A stretch of DNA of 64,000 bases, from positions 1 through 64,000 of the forward strand of contig JANRIX010000002.1 of NCBI GenBank assembly GCA_033764435.1, written 5' to 3'. This document shows, in pieces, positions 26,146 to 35,432 of this stretch. The translations under genes were made by a program, and so were the position numbers. The DNA is from JAEUMY01 sp033764435 (GTDB lineage: Bacteria; Pseudomonadota; Gammaproteobacteria; Burkholderiales; Usitatibacteraceae). Numbering within the stretch: position 1 is the stretch's first letter; the number at the start of each line of letters is the position of its first letter. The notes below the pieces were generated by a model. It made no database searches. It was given only the letters and a program-made list of their open reading frames with translations, and was not told the DNA's origin.

Positions 26146-28254
26146 TCAACGGTCGCTCAGCTGTGCCAGCAACTCATCCTGCGCGCAGTGGCGCACGCCG
26201 CGGCCGCGCTTCCTGCGGGCATAGACGCCATCCGGGCCCATGTCCCACGCCTGGGTGTTGTCGGCGAGATAGGCCTTGAGTCCTTCTTTGATGACGCGCT
26301 TCTTCAGTTTCTCGTCACGCACCGGGAAGCAGAGTTCGATGCGTCGGAAGAAATTGCGCTCCATCCAGTCTGCGCTCGCCAGCCAGACTTTCTCCTCGCC
26401 ACCCGCGCGAAAGTAGAAGATGCGGTGATGCTCGAGAAAACGTCCAATCACCGAGCGCACGCGGATGTTGTCTGACAGCCCCGGCACGCCAGGACGCAGC
26501 ACGCACACGCCACGCACAATGAGATCGATCTTTACGCCGGCCTTTGACGCCTTGTAGAGTGCTTCGATCACCTGAGGTTCGACCAGCGAGTTCATCTTGG
26601 CGATGACTGCGGCGGCTTTTCCCGCCCGGGCATTGCGGATTTCCTGATCGATGGCCTTCAGGATGCCGTCATGCAGGGTGAAAGGCGACTGCAACACGTT
26701 GACGAGCTTCGAAGCCTTGCCCAGTCCCGTAAGTTGCACGAAGACTTCATTCACATCGGCGCAGATGCCTTCGTGGCAGGTCATGAGGCCAAAGTCGGTG
26801 TAGGCGCGCGCGGTGCGGGGGTGGTAGTTGCCGGTGCCCAAGTGCACGTAGCGCCTGAGCAGGAACTTGCCGGGCTTGCCGTCCATCTCCTCGCGGCGGA
26901 TGATCATGGCCATCTTGGCGTGGGTCTTGTGACCGACCACACCGTACACCACATGTGCGCCCACAGCCTCCAGCCGCTGCGCCCAGTTGATGTTGGCTTC
27001 CTCATCGAAGCGCGCCATCAGTTCCACCACCGCGGTCACTTCCTTGCCGCGCTTGGCCGCCTCGATCAGCGCTTCCATGATCACCGAGTCTGTGCCGGTG
27101 CGATAGACAGTCTGCTTGATCGCGACGACTTGCGGGTCCTGAGCGGCGGAACGGATGAACTCGATCACCGGCGCGAACGACTGGAACGGGTGATGCAGCA
27201 GCACGTCTCCCTTGCGCAAGGTTTCGAAGATGTCGTCGGCCCTGACCAACGACTTGGGCAGACCCGGTGCGAAGCTGCGGAACTTGAGATCGGGACGGTC
27301 CACCTGGTCGGGCACGTTGATGAAGCGCACCAGATTCACCGGACCATTCACGGTGTACAGATCCTCAGGCTGCAATTCGAACTGCTGCAGCAGGAACTTG
27401 ATCATCGATTCCGAGCAGTTGTCCGCCACTTCCAAGCGCACAGCGTCGCCGAAATGGCGCTGCGGCAATTCGCCCTGAAGCGCGGTGCGCAGGTTTTTCA
27501 CTTCCTCTTCGTCAACGAAGAGGTCGCTGTTTCTGGTCACGCGGAATTGATAGCAGCCCAGCACCTGCATGCCGGAGAACAGCTCGCCCACATGCTGGTG
27601 CAGTACAGACGAGAGGAAGATGAAATCGTTCGGCCCTTCGGCGACGCCCTTGGGCAGTTTGATGACACGGGGAAGGAGCCGCGGTGCCTGTACGATGGCC
27701 GTGCCCGAATTGCGACCGAACGCGTCCAGGCCGGTGAGCTCGACCGCGAAGTTGAGCGACTTGTTGAACAGCCGCGGGAACGGATGCGCCGGGTCCAGCC
27801 CGATGGGGGTCAGCACCGGCATCATCTCGCGCAGGAAGTAGTCGCGGATCCACGTCTGCTGCTTCGGTGTCCAACTGGCCCGGCGCAGGAAGCGGATGCC
27901 CTCCGCAGCCATGGCCGGAATCAGTTCGTCGTTGAACAGCTGATACTGGCGCTCGACGATGGCATGGGCTTCGGCCGCGATGCGTTGCACGGCATCGCCG
28001 GGTGTCATGCCGTCCGGCCCGGTCGCGCTGGCGCCAGCCTTGATCTGCTCCTTGAGGCCGGCGAAGCGGATTTCGAAGAACTCGTCAAGGTTGGACGACA
28101 CGATGGCGAGATACTTCAATCGTTCCAGCAGGGGAACGGACACGTCCTCGGCCTGGGCCAGCACACGGCGATTGAAGGCGAGTGCCATCAGTTCGCGATT
28201 CAGAAAACGATCGGGAAATGCGGATTGGGTGGCCAAGGACTTTTTCTTCTTCAT
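26146..28254 (-). CDS. ppk: Polyphosphate kinase 1
   Basis: 702 residues from the ATG at 28254 (MKKKKSLATQ), with the N-terminal motif FLNRELMALAFNRRVL, phosphorylated His445 in KTHAK, the following HLGTGNYHPRTARAYTDF block, and EHHRIFYF in the C-terminal domain. The enzyme makes polyphosphate from ATP at the membrane. A GTG start at 28305 would add 17 residues with no family support. It is divergent from ppx with a 156-bp intergenic region holding one palindrome copy. Confidence 0.96.
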   Translation of the reverse strand: MKKKKSLATQSAFPDRFLNRELMALAFNRRVLAQAEDVSVPLLERLKYLAIVSSNLDEFFEIRFAGLKEQIKAGASATGPDGMTPGDAVQRIAAEAHAIVERQYQLFNDELIPAMAAEGIRFLRRASWTPKQQTWIRDYFLREMMPVLTPIGLDPAHPFPRLFNKSLNFAVELTGLDAFGRNSGTAIVQAPRLLPRVIKLPKGVAEGPNDFIFLSSVLHQHVGELFSGMQVLGCYQFRVTRNSDLFVDEEEVKNLRTALQGELPQRHFGDAVRLEVADNCSESMIKFLLQQFELQPEDLYTVNGPVNLVRFINVPDQVDRPDLKFRSFAPGLPKSLVRADDIFETLRKGDVLLHHPFQSFAPVIEFIRSAAQDPQVVAIKQTVYRTGTDSVIMEALIEAAKRGKEVTAVVELMARFDEEANINWAQRLEAVGAHVVYGVVGHKTHAKMAMIIRREEMDGKPGKFLLRRYVHLGTGNYHPRTARAYTDFGLMTCHEGICADVNEVFVQLTGLGKASKLVNVLQSPFTLHDGILKAIDQEIRNARAGKAAAVIAKMNSLVEPQVIEALYKASKAGVKIDLIVRGVCVLRPGVPGLSDNIRVRSVIGRFLEHHRIFYFRAGGEEKVWLASADWMERNFFRRIELCFPVRDEKLKKRVIKEGLKAYLADNTQAWDMGPDGVYARRKRGRGVRHCAQDELLAQLSDR

Positions 28255-28344
28255 TGTCAGAAACTTGTCGCAATCTAACGGCACAATGTTACTGTTTTGA
28301 GACACGCCCGGTTTGACGCACGATAAGTATCAGGCGTCCCCGCT

Positions 28345-28356
28345 GCGAATATTCGC
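28345..28356. repeat. Palindrome GCGAATATTCGC, copy 6
   Basis: Exact copy between divergent ppk and ppx, nested between CCCCGC (28338-28343) and GCGGGG (28355-28360). Confidence 0.95.
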
Positions 28357-28410
28357 GGGGTTCGAACCGATGGTACGCTCACGACCCCCCTCCGTTCCAA
28401 AAAAAGCGCA

Positions 28411-29907
28411 ATGACCGCTCCGCAAGTCCTCGCCGCAGTTGATCTTGGTTCCAACAGCTTTCACCTCCAGATCGCGCGCGTGGTCGACGATCACCTCTAT
28501 CCGCTGGACGCGCACAAGGAAACGGTGCGCCTGGGTGGTGGCGTGACGGCAGACAAGCGTATCGAACCCAGGACCGCTGCCCGCGCGCTGGATGCACTTC
28601 GCCTTTTCGCTGAACGCCTGCGCGGCTTGCCGCCCGAGGCGGTGCGAGTCGTGGGCACGAACGCGCTCCGCATGGCGAAGAACGCGCAGGATTTCATCCG
28701 CGACGCCGAGTCCACACTGGGTTTCCCCATCGAGATCATCGCCGGCCGGGAGGAAGCGCGCCTCATCTATCTCGGTGTGGCCCACAGCCTGCCTGCGGTG
28801 CCGCATAACCGGCTGGTCATTGACATCGGTGGCGGCTCGACCGAATTCATCATCGGCCACGCGCTGAAGCCCAAGGTGGCCGAAAGCCTCTACATGGGCT
28901 GCGTGTCTTACAGCAATCGCTTCTTCGGCGATGGCCGCGTGGACAAGAAATCGCTCAAGCAGGCCGGGCTTGCCGCGCGGCGCGAGATCGAGATCATCAC
29001 GGCGAAATACCAGAAGACCGGCTGGAAGGAGACCATCGGGTCCTCCGGAACGGCCAAGGCGCTTGCCGGCATCCTGCAGGAGAACGGGCAGGGCGATGGC
29101 AGCATCACGCCAGACGGGCTGGAGTGGTTGCGGAACCAGGCCATCAAGGCGGGCAGCTTCTCCGAACTGCATCTGCCCGGCGTGCGACCCGAGCGCGTGC
29201 CGGTGCTGCCAGGCGGCCTCGCCATCATGACCGCGATTTTCGAAGAGCTGGAACTGAAGCGCATGCAGATCGCCGACACTGCGCTGCGCACCGGTGTGCT
29301 TTATGACCTCATGGGCCGTTCACATCACACCGATGTGCGCGACGCGACCGTGGAGCAGTTCGCCAAACGCTATCACGTCGACACGGTGCAGTCGGGCCGG
29401 GTGAAGGATCTGGCATTGCGATTCCTGAAGCAGATGCGCCCCGATTTCGATCCCGCAGGCGACGAGAACGACTACCGGCTCATGCGTGATGTCGAATGGG
29501 TGGCGCGGTTGCACGAGATCGGCACCTCGATCGCCCAGAGCGCTTTTCACAAGCACACGGCCTACATTCTGGCCAATGCAGACATGCCGGGCTTTTCGCG
29601 CTCGGAGCAGGCCGCACTGTCACAGCTCGCGTTGGCGCAGCGCGGCAAGCTGGTCAAGGTGGCGGCGCTGCTTCAGGCGGACCGGGATTTCCGCGATCAG
29701 GTGTTCTGCCTCCGCCTCGCGGTGCTGCTGTTCCGCAGCCGGCGCGCGCTGGAGACCAAGCTCTTCAAGGTGAGCCGCGATTTGGGCGGCTACGTGCTGA
29801 CGATCGCGCCGGGCTGGCTGGCGGAGCATGGCCTCACGGAATACGGGCTGCGCGCCGAAGCCGAAGAGTGGCGCGCCTGCGGAATCGCGCTGGAGATGAA
29901 CGGCTGA
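28411..29907 (+). CDS. ppx: Exopolyphosphatase (Ppx/GppA family)
   Basis: 498 residues. The ASKHA phosphatase signatures are AAVDLGSNSFHLQIARV at the N-terminus and VIDIGGGSTEFIIG near residue 142, with a C-terminal HD-like helical region (HEIGTSIAQSAFHKHTAYI). It hydrolyses polyphosphate (or pppGpp). Together with divergent ppk and the downstream sixA-like gene this is a common betaproteobacterial arrangement. Confidence 0.95.
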   Translation: MTAPQVLAAVDLGSNSFHLQIARVVDDHLYPLDAHKETVRLGGGVTADKRIEPRTAARALDALRLFAERLRGLPPEAVRVVGTNALRMAKNAQDFIRDAESTLGFPIEIIAGREEARLIYLGVAHSLPAVPHNRLVIDIGGGSTEFIIGHALKPKVAESLYMGCVSYSNRFFGDGRVDKKSLKQAGLAARREIEIITAKYQKTGWKETIGSSGTAKALAGILQENGQGDGSITPDGLEWLRNQAIKAGSFSELHLPGVRPERVPVLPGGLAIMTAIFEELELKRMQIADTALRTGVLYDLMGRSHHTDVRDATVEQFAKRYHVDTVQSGRVKDLALRFLKQMRPDFDPAGDENDYRLMRDVEWVARLHEIGTSIAQSAFHKHTAYILANADMPGFSRSEQAALSQLALAQRGKLVKVAALLQADRDFRDQVFCLRLAVLLFRSRRALETKLFKVSRDLGGYVLTIAPGWLAEHGLTEYGLRAEAEEWRACGIALEMNG

Positions 29908-29921
29908 CGGCGTGCCGTCAG
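29904..29921. repeat. Inverted repeat at the ppx 3' end
   Basis: CTGACGGC-GT-GCCGTCAG is a perfect palindrome that includes the ppx stop codon and lies between convergent ppx and sixA. It lacks a T run, so it may be a weak bidirectional terminator or only an mRNA 3' stabiliser. Confidence 0.5.
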
Positions 29922-29931
29922 TACAAACGCT

Positions 29932-30393
29932 TCAGTCGTCGACGAGGTCTGCGCCAATCATGGCGCGCAGGATGATGCCGGCCTCGTCGTCATCGACGAC
30001 CTTGGTGGAGAACCACCACACCGACCCCTTGCGGATGTTCATGTCGCCTGCGTGGCCGGTAATGAGGCGCGCAGCAAGCTGACCCAGGATAGGCTGGTGG
30101 CTCACCACCAGCACGTTGCGGTCGCCGTCCGGCCAATGGGCTTCGCGCAGGATGGCGGTCGCGCTGGAGTCCGGACCCAGCGTGATCTTGGTGTCGTATT
30201 TCATGCCGAGTGCATCGACGGTTTCGCGCGTGCGTACCGTGGGGCTGGCGAGAATAAGCCACTTTTCGTCCAGTCGGGGTTTCAGCCACTTCGCCATGCG
30301 CTCAGCCTGCTTTTTGCCCTTATCGGTCAGTGCGCGCTTGGCGTCGTCACGTCCGGGCTCGGCATCGGCATGACGCCAGAGAATCAGTTCCAT
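29932..30393 (-). CDS. sixA: SixA-type phosphohistidine phosphatase
   Basis: 153 residues of the histidine phosphatase fold: the catalytic motif LWRHADAEPG at the N-terminus and the second His in VVSHQPILG. SixA removes phosphate from phosphohistidine of signalling proteins (for example the nitrogen phosphotransferase system). It follows ppx convergently, as often seen near ppk-ppx. Confidence 0.92.
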   Translation of the reverse strand: MELILWRHADAEPGRDDAKRALTDKGKKQAERMAKWLKPRLDEKWLILASPTVRTRETVDALGMKYDTKITLGPDSSATAILREAHWPDGDRNVLVVSHQPILGQLAARLITGHAGDMNIRKGSVWWFSTKVVDDDEAGIILRAMIGADLVDD

Positions 30394-30483
30394 GTCACAT
30401 CCTGGGGGCGGTCCTAAGGGCCGGCAATTACATCATGCTGCGCCGCAGAAGGCGACTGTCATATTTGTAATATTTGCGCGGGA

Positions 30484-31413
30484 TCAGTCGACCGGTGCCG
30501 GCGCAGGCGGGGCCGCCTTGCGCGACGCCACGAAAATCCCCACCAGGATCAGGGCAATGCCGACCAGATGAAAGAGGTACAGCCGCTCGGACAGGAAGAG
30601 CCAGGCCAGGATGCTGCCGAACACCGGCATCAGGTGGATGAACAAGCCCGCCACCTCGGCACCGGCCAGCTCCACGCCCCGGTTCCAGAAGATGTAGCCG
30701 ATGAATGAGGGCACCAGGCCGACATAAAGCAGCGCGCTCACTACCGGCCAGGACCACTTGATCTCGCTGCCCAGCGCCATCGCGCCCAAGTAGGCCGGCG
30801 TCATCGCGATCACGCCCACGGTGGCGCAGACGCAGAGAAACGCCAGCGGCGGCACATCGACCGGCTTCCAGCGCAGCGCCAGCGTGTAGAACGCCCACTG
30901 CACCATCGACGCCAGCAGGATGATGTCGCCAATGTTGAGCTTGAGCTGCGCCAGCACCGCGAGATCGCCCCGCGAGAGGATGGCAAGCACGCCGCAAAGC
31001 GAGATCACCACGCCCGTGACCTGCAGCGCGCGCAGTTTCTGACCGAAGAACAGCACGCCCAGGATCATGATGAACACGGGAATGGCGGAATTCAGCATCA
31101 CGCCGTTGGTGGCGGTCGTGTACTGCAGCCCGAGGTACGAAAACATGTTGTGGTAGCCCGTGCCGAGGATGCCGAAGCCGACCAGCTTCTTCCAGTCGCG
31201 GCGGATGGCGGGCCAGCAGGCGCGGATCTGCGGCAGCGCCAGCGGCAGCATGAACAGCACCGCCAGCACCCAGCGCCACCACGCCAGCGCGATGGGGGGC
31301 ACCTCGCCGACGGTGGCGCGCCCGATGATCCAGTTGCCCGACCAGAAGAGCGCGGTGAGCGTGAGCAGCAGGAACGGCGCGTGCCACGCGCGTTGGATCA
31401 GGCTTTGGGACAT
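30484..31413 (-). CDS. EamA/DMT-superfamily transporter
   Basis: 309 residues with ten membrane helices in two EamA repeats (LFWSGNWIIGRATVGEVPPIALAWWRW region and LLYVGLVPSFIGYIFWNRGVE region). The family exports amino acids, nucleotides or other metabolites; the substrate is not predictable. A longer shadow frame runs in a different phase and is not real. Confidence 0.92.
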   Translation of the reverse strand: MSQSLIQRAWHAPFLLLTLTALFWSGNWIIGRATVGEVPPIALAWWRWVLAVLFMLPLALPQIRACWPAIRRDWKKLVGFGILGTGYHNMFSYLGLQYTTATNGVMLNSAIPVFIMILGVLFFGQKLRALQVTGVVISLCGVLAILSRGDLAVLAQLKLNIGDIILLASMVQWAFYTLALRWKPVDVPPLAFLCVCATVGVIAMTPAYLGAMALGSEIKWSWPVVSALLYVGLVPSFIGYIFWNRGVELAGAEVAGLFIHLMPVFGSILAWLFLSERLYLFHLVGIALILVGIFVASRKAAPPAPAPVD

Positions 31414-31481
31414 GGCTGGATTATAGGTGCGCGTCGCTCTTTCATTCAGCCATTGAAATCCAGAGCCGCCATCCCCATGTG

Positions 31482-31490
31482 TGGGATAAT
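31482..31490 (+). promoter_or_regulatory. Candidate extended -10 promoter of ssrA
   Basis: TGGGATAAT (TG + GATAAT) lies 26 bases before the mature tmRNA 5' end. No convincing -35 is seen at the usual distance; TTGAAA at 31453-31458 is too far away. Confidence 0.4.
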
Positions 31491-31515
31491 TCTGGAGCTG
31501 ACACCGATTTCACAT

Positions 31516-31877
31516 GGGGGCGACCTGGTTTCGACGTGGGTTGCAAAGCAGCGCAGGGCATACCGAGGGTCGGTACACCTCGTAAATACAACCGAAAACG
31601 CAATAGTCGCAAACGACGACAGCTACGCTCTAGCCGCTTAATCCCGGCTGGACTCTGCACCGGTCAGCCTTCGGGCCGGGTGGGCAACCACGGCAGAGCC
31701 ATTCAGAAGGCTCGTTCCATGCAGGGTTACTTTGCACGGGGCTAAACAATAGGTGACTCGCGTTTCACCAGCCTGCCAGTTGGCGGGTGAGGCGTTAAAT
31801 CAAACAACCAGGCTAAGTATGTAGAACTGTCTGTAGAGGGCTTGCGGACGGCGGTTCGATTCCGCCCGCCTCCACCA
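31516..31877 (+). ncRNA. ssrA: tmRNA (transfer-messenger RNA), one-piece
   Basis: The 5' GGGGGCG pairs with the 3' CGCCTCC preceding A-CCA, forming the tRNA-like acceptor stem, and the T-arm sequence GGTTCGATTCC is present at the 3' end. The tag reading frame (31609-31641) starts at the GCA resume codon and encodes ANDDSYALAA followed by TAA, the tag type of betaproteobacteria. It rescues stalled ribosomes together with SmpB, which is not encoded here. The mature length is 362 nt. Confidence 0.97.
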
Positions 31878-31880
31878 ATC

Positions 31881-31910
31881 AAACGCCACCTTCGGGTGGC
31901 GTTTTTCTTT
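31881..31910 (+). terminator. Rho-independent terminator after ssrA
   Basis: AAACGCCACC-TTCG-GGTGGCGTTT with a UUCG tetraloop and a T-rich tail starts three bases after the CCA end of tmRNA. Confidence 0.95.
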
Positions 31911-32050
31911 TCTGGCGGGCGGTGTCGAGCTGACGGGACGCGGGCTGAGCAGGGAATTCGAGCCGCATGCGGCGAGCCTGCGAAGGACAGCGCGCATGCA
32001 GGCGCGCTGGCTGGGGAGGATGCCCAATTCCCGCCGCCCCCACCCGCATT

Positions 32051-32062
32051 GCGAATATTCGC
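32051..32062. repeat. Palindrome GCGAATATTCGC, copy 7
   Basis: Exact copy (18-bp perfect symmetry, ATTGCGAATATTCGCAAT) in the gap between the ssrA terminator and the EF-hand gene. Confidence 0.95.
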
Positions 32063-32070
32063 AATACGGC

Positions 32071-32460
32071 TCAATTGAGCTTGGCACCCCTCGACGAGAG
32101 AAACAACGTCAAGTCCTCAAACGTCACCGCACCCGCCTTGCGCCGATCCATCGCCTCAAAATTCAGCGCGATGAAGCCGAATCCCCCCGCCTCGGCCTGC
32201 GCGCGGGTGAGGGTGCCGCTTCGATTCACATCCGCTGCATCAAACCGCGCCTTGAGGCGCTGCGTGACCGCTTCGGGCAGGGTTTGGGCGGGCAGCGGGG
32301 CGGCGGCCAAAGCCTTCTGCCGCACGCTGGCGGGCACGCAGGGATCGCAGTTCTGCGCCTCGAACACTGGCGGCGGACTCACTTGCGCCGATGCGGCTGC
32401 AGTCATCGCCACCATCGTGGTCATCAGGATCATGCGGAGCTTGCAACCATTCGCATTCAT
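32071..32460 (-). CDS. Secreted EF-hand protein
   Basis: 129 residues with a signal peptide (about 1-26) and a single clear EF-hand loop, DVNRSGTLTRAQAE, followed by a second degenerate one (DRRKAGAVTFED). A CDPC pair precedes them. It is probably a periplasmic calcium-binding protein; the function is unknown. It is encoded immediately downstream of the S10 peptidase gene on the same strand (11 bp apart). Confidence 0.8.
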   Translation of the reverse strand: MNANGCKLRMILMTTMVAMTAAASAQVSPPPVFEAQNCDPCVPASVRQKALAAAPLPAQTLPEAVTQRLKARFDAADVNRSGTLTRAQAEAGGFGFIALNFEAMDRRKAGAVTFEDLTLFLSSRGAKLN

Positions 32461-32471
32461 GATTGTTCCCC

Positions 32472-34043
32472 TTACTGCGCGATTGTGGATTGGTAGAACT
32501 GGGCGAGGTCGGCGCGCTGCGCAACGCGTGACGCATCGTCGAGAAATGTCATGTGTCCGCCCATGTAGGTCTTCACCTGCACATTGGGATTGTTGCCGAG
32601 CCGTGCCAGATCCTGTTCGGTGATGAAGAATGGCGTGGCGAGGTCGTGATAACCCCCGACCGCGAGCACTTTCAATTGCGGGTTGAGGGCGATGGCCCCG
32701 GCCAGATCGGGAATCGTGTCGGGCACCTGACGGCCGTTGTGGGAAAAATTCCAGGTGTTGATGGCGTTGCTGGACATCACGTAGGTGGACGGCGTCGTGA
32801 ATTGCAGTGTGTTGGCGAGGTAGGTGGCGATGGTCGAGGCGAACGAGCTGCCGATGAATGTCTGCGAGGGGTCGCCCTCACTCGCGAGCGCGCTGTTGGA
32901 CGCGGCGGCGATGCGTGCGTCGTAGCGGCCGAGCAACTGGCCGTTGATCAGATTGCCGCGGAAAAACGGGGCTGTCATGTTGAAGCGCGCAATCCAGCCC
33001 GCCTGGCTCATGCCGGTGGCGCTGACCAGTTGCGTGATCAGCGGCAGCGGGGGATTGCCGCCCGCGAGAACGGTTTGCACGGCGGGATGGTATTGGGTCG
33101 TGGCCAGCTGGCGCATGTCCGCCATGTAGGCCGGAATGGCCTCCGGGGCCGGGCTGGGCGTCGCGACGTTGTGCCAAGCGCCTGCAGCCGCGTAGCTCGG
33201 CAGATAAGGTGCGCAACTCAGCGTGGGCGTGGCGACCACGCCGCAGTTGGCGTTGTAGTTCATGGCGGGTGATTGCAGCACCACGCCCGCCAGCCGCGTG
33301 CCCGCGGATTCCAGCAGCAGCGCCATCACCGCGGCGCGCGGCCCGCCATAGGATTCGCCATACAGGAACTTGGGTGATGCGCCGCGATTGAACACGGCGG
33401 CGTAGCGCATCACGAAATCGCGGAACACGGTTGCGTCCGCGTCCACACCCCAGAAGCTCTGGTTGGTGTTGGGCGCGATGGCCTGCGAGTAGCCGCTGCC
33501 GACCGCGTCGACGAAGACCAGGTCGCTCACGTCCAGCAGCGTCTGGGCGTTGTCGACCAGCGGGAACGGGGCCGCGGCCGTGGTCGCCGGGATGCCGGTG
33601 GCGAGCCGCTTGGGGCCGAACGAGCCGAGATGCAGCCACACCGATGCCGAGCCGGGCCCACCGTTGTAGAAGAACGTGACCGGACGGGTGGCGGGATTGC
33701 TGCCATTGAGCGTATAGGCCACATAGAAGAACGAAGCCTGTGCTGCACCCGTGGCACTGCCCAGCGTGCGCGCGGTGAGGTGGCCGGCGGTCGCGGTGTA
33801 GTTGAGCGTGGTGCCATTCAGCGTGATGCTGTGCTGGGTGACGGCGGTGTTCTCGTTGGGTGAGGCGAGCGAGGCCCCTGGCGCGCTGGAGTAGACGTTC
33901 GGGTCGGTGAACGTCGCCACAGGCGGTGGGGGTGTGCTGCTGCTGCCGCCCCCGCCACCCCCGCCGCCGCTGCAGCCGGCCAGGAGCCAGGCTGCGAGCA
34001 CGGTCGCGGCAAGGCCGTTCCTGTAGTGCAATGCGTTGTTCAT
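32472..34043 (-). CDS. Lipoprotein S10-family serine carboxypeptidase
   Basis: 523 residues: lipobox LLAGC with Cys at about 23, a poly-Gly/Ser/Pro linker, then the alpha/beta-hydrolase S10 domain with the oxyanion segment FFYNGGPGSAS, nucleophile in GESYGGP, Asp in GGYHDLATP and His in MGGHMTF. It is probably a surface- or periplasm-anchored carboxypeptidase. The start at 34043 has a purine-rich GAGGAAAGG immediately upstream and begins the lipoprotein signal; a longer open frame upstream is spurious. Confidence 0.9.
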   Translation of the reverse strand: MNNALHYRNGLAATVLAAWLLAGCSGGGGGGGGSSSTPPPPVATFTDPNVYSSAPGASLASPNENTAVTQHSITLNGTTLNYTATAGHLTARTLGSATGAAQASFFYVAYTLNGSNPATRPVTFFYNGGPGSASVWLHLGSFGPKRLATGIPATTAAAPFPLVDNAQTLLDVSDLVFVDAVGSGYSQAIAPNTNQSFWGVDADATVFRDFVMRYAAVFNRGASPKFLYGESYGGPRAAVMALLLESAGTRLAGVVLQSPAMNYNANCGVVATPTLSCAPYLPSYAAAGAWHNVATPSPAPEAIPAYMADMRQLATTQYHPAVQTVLAGGNPPLPLITQLVSATGMSQAGWIARFNMTAPFFRGNLINGQLLGRYDARIAAASNSALASEGDPSQTFIGSSFASTIATYLANTLQFTTPSTYVMSSNAINTWNFSHNGRQVPDTIPDLAGAIALNPQLKVLAVGGYHDLATPFFITEQDLARLGNNPNVQVKTYMGGHMTFLDDASRVAQRADLAQFYQSTIAQ

Positions 34044-34242
34044 CCTTTCCTCCCTCTCCGGGCGGCAGCATTCGTTGCGAGATTGTGCGAGCCGGTTGCA
34101 GTGGTGTCGATCCCGCATTGTGTGCCACTGCCGCAGAGGGGCAGCGAAACAGACTGCGACAGTCTGTGGCGATGGTTGCCCGGGCTGCGGTCTTGCTATC
34201 CTAGCCCGATGCGTTCCTGCACTCCGAATATAGCGCGCTGAC

Positions 34243-34629
34243 ATGCTGCGCGGCCTGGCACTGCTGCTGGTCTTCCAGTCGCTCGGCGAAGTCGCGGTGC
34301 GGGCGACTGGCATGGCCGTGCCCGGACCGGTGGTGGGAATGGTGCTGCTCTTCATCTTCCTGGTCGTGCGCAAGCAACCGCCCGAGTCGCTCTCCCAGGC
34401 GGCTGACGGGCTGCTCTCCCACCTGGCCATTTTCTACATTCCCGCTGCGGTGGGGGTCATGCTCTATGCCAAGCCGCTGGCAGAACAGGGCATCGCCTGG
34501 ATTGCGGCCATTCTGGTCAGCACGCTGGGCGCCATGCTGCTGCCTGCGCTGCTGCTGAAGCGCTGGCTGGGCAATCAGCCCGAGGTGCCGGCAAGCGAAC
34601 CGAAGTCCGATGAGGATGCCAAGCCATGA
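34243..34629 (+). CDS. LrgA/CidA-family holin-like membrane protein
   Basis: 128 residues with four membrane helices and the family motif GMAVPGPVVGMVLLF. LrgA/CidA proteins act with LrgB/CidB in membrane permeability control, pyruvate transport or lysis regulation. It overlaps the downstream lrgB-like gene by four bases (ATGA). Confidence 0.9.
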   Translation: MLRGLALLLVFQSLGEVAVRATGMAVPGPVVGMVLLFIFLVVRKQPPESLSQAADGLLSHLAIFYIPAAVGVMLYAKPLAEQGIAWIAAILVSTLGAMLLPALLLKRWLGNQPEVPASEPKSDEDAKP

Positions 34630-35366
34630 ACCCCGGCCTGCCCAATCTCGCGGAAATCTGGGTCTATCTCGCCGCCACGCCGCTTTTCGGGCTTACGCTG
34701 ACGCTGGTGGCTTACGTGGCCGCAGATGCGATCTACCAAAAGTTCGACAAGCATCCGTTTGCCAATCCGGTGCTGATTTCGGTGTCGGCTGTGGTGGCCG
34801 TGCTCGCCGTCTCGGGCGTGCCGTACCAGACCTACTTTGAAGGGGCGCAGTTCGTCCACTTTCTGCTGGGCACGGCCACGGTGGCGCTGGCGGTGCCGTT
34901 GGCGCGCCTGTGGGGTGAATTGAAAGAGCGCGCGCTGCCGCTCTTGGCCGCCGTCGCGCTGGGTGGTGCCGCCTCCGTGCTGCTTGCGGTGGGCACGGCC
35001 AAGTTGCTGGGGGCATCACCCGTGTTCGTGGCCTCGCTCGCCACCAAGAGCGTGACGGCGCCCATTGCCATGGGCATCGCCGAGCAGATCGGCGGTTCGC
35101 CGACGCTTGCGGCGGTGTTCACGCTCATGACCGGCATCTGTGGCGCATTGATGGCAACGCCGCTGCTCAATGCGCTCGGCATGAAGGATTGGTCGGCGCG
35201 GGGCTATGCCGTCGGTGTGGCGGCACACGGCATGGGCACGGCACGGGCCTGGTCGTTGCATCCCCGCGCCGGCGCCTACGCCAGCCTCGCCATGGGGCTG
35301 CACGGGATCCTGGGCGCGCTGCTCCTGCCCTATGTCGGCAAATGGATCGTGGGAGTGGTCGGATAA
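34626..35366 (+). CDS. LrgB/CidB-family membrane protein
   Basis: 246 residues, polytopic, with the motifs FVASLATKSVTAPIAMGIAE and GVAAHGMGTARAWSL characteristic of LrgB (YohK/CidB). It is translationally coupled to the lrgA-like gene and completes the pair. Confidence 0.92.
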   Translation: MNPGLPNLAEIWVYLAATPLFGLTLTLVAYVAADAIYQKFDKHPFANPVLISVSAVVAVLAVSGVPYQTYFEGAQFVHFLLGTATVALAVPLARLWGELKERALPLLAAVALGGAASVLLAVGTAKLLGASPVFVASLATKSVTAPIAMGIAEQIGGSPTLAAVFTLMTGICGALMATPLLNALGMKDWSARGYAVGVAAHGMGTARAWSLHPRAGAYASLAMGLHGILGALLLPYVGKWIVGVVG

Positions 35367-35432
35367 CCGATTCTTGGGATGCCCGGCGCCATTCCGGCCC
35401 AGCCGGTTAAAATTGCGGATCAATCCCTCACC

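Noticed and set aside
26671..28278. 535-residue open frame on the plus strand
   Set aside because: Antisense to ppk, a high-GC shadow frame.
31516..32070. tmRNA 3' end as an integration site for a genomic island
   Set aside because: No integrase, direct repeat or change in gene character follows; the downstream genes are ordinary.
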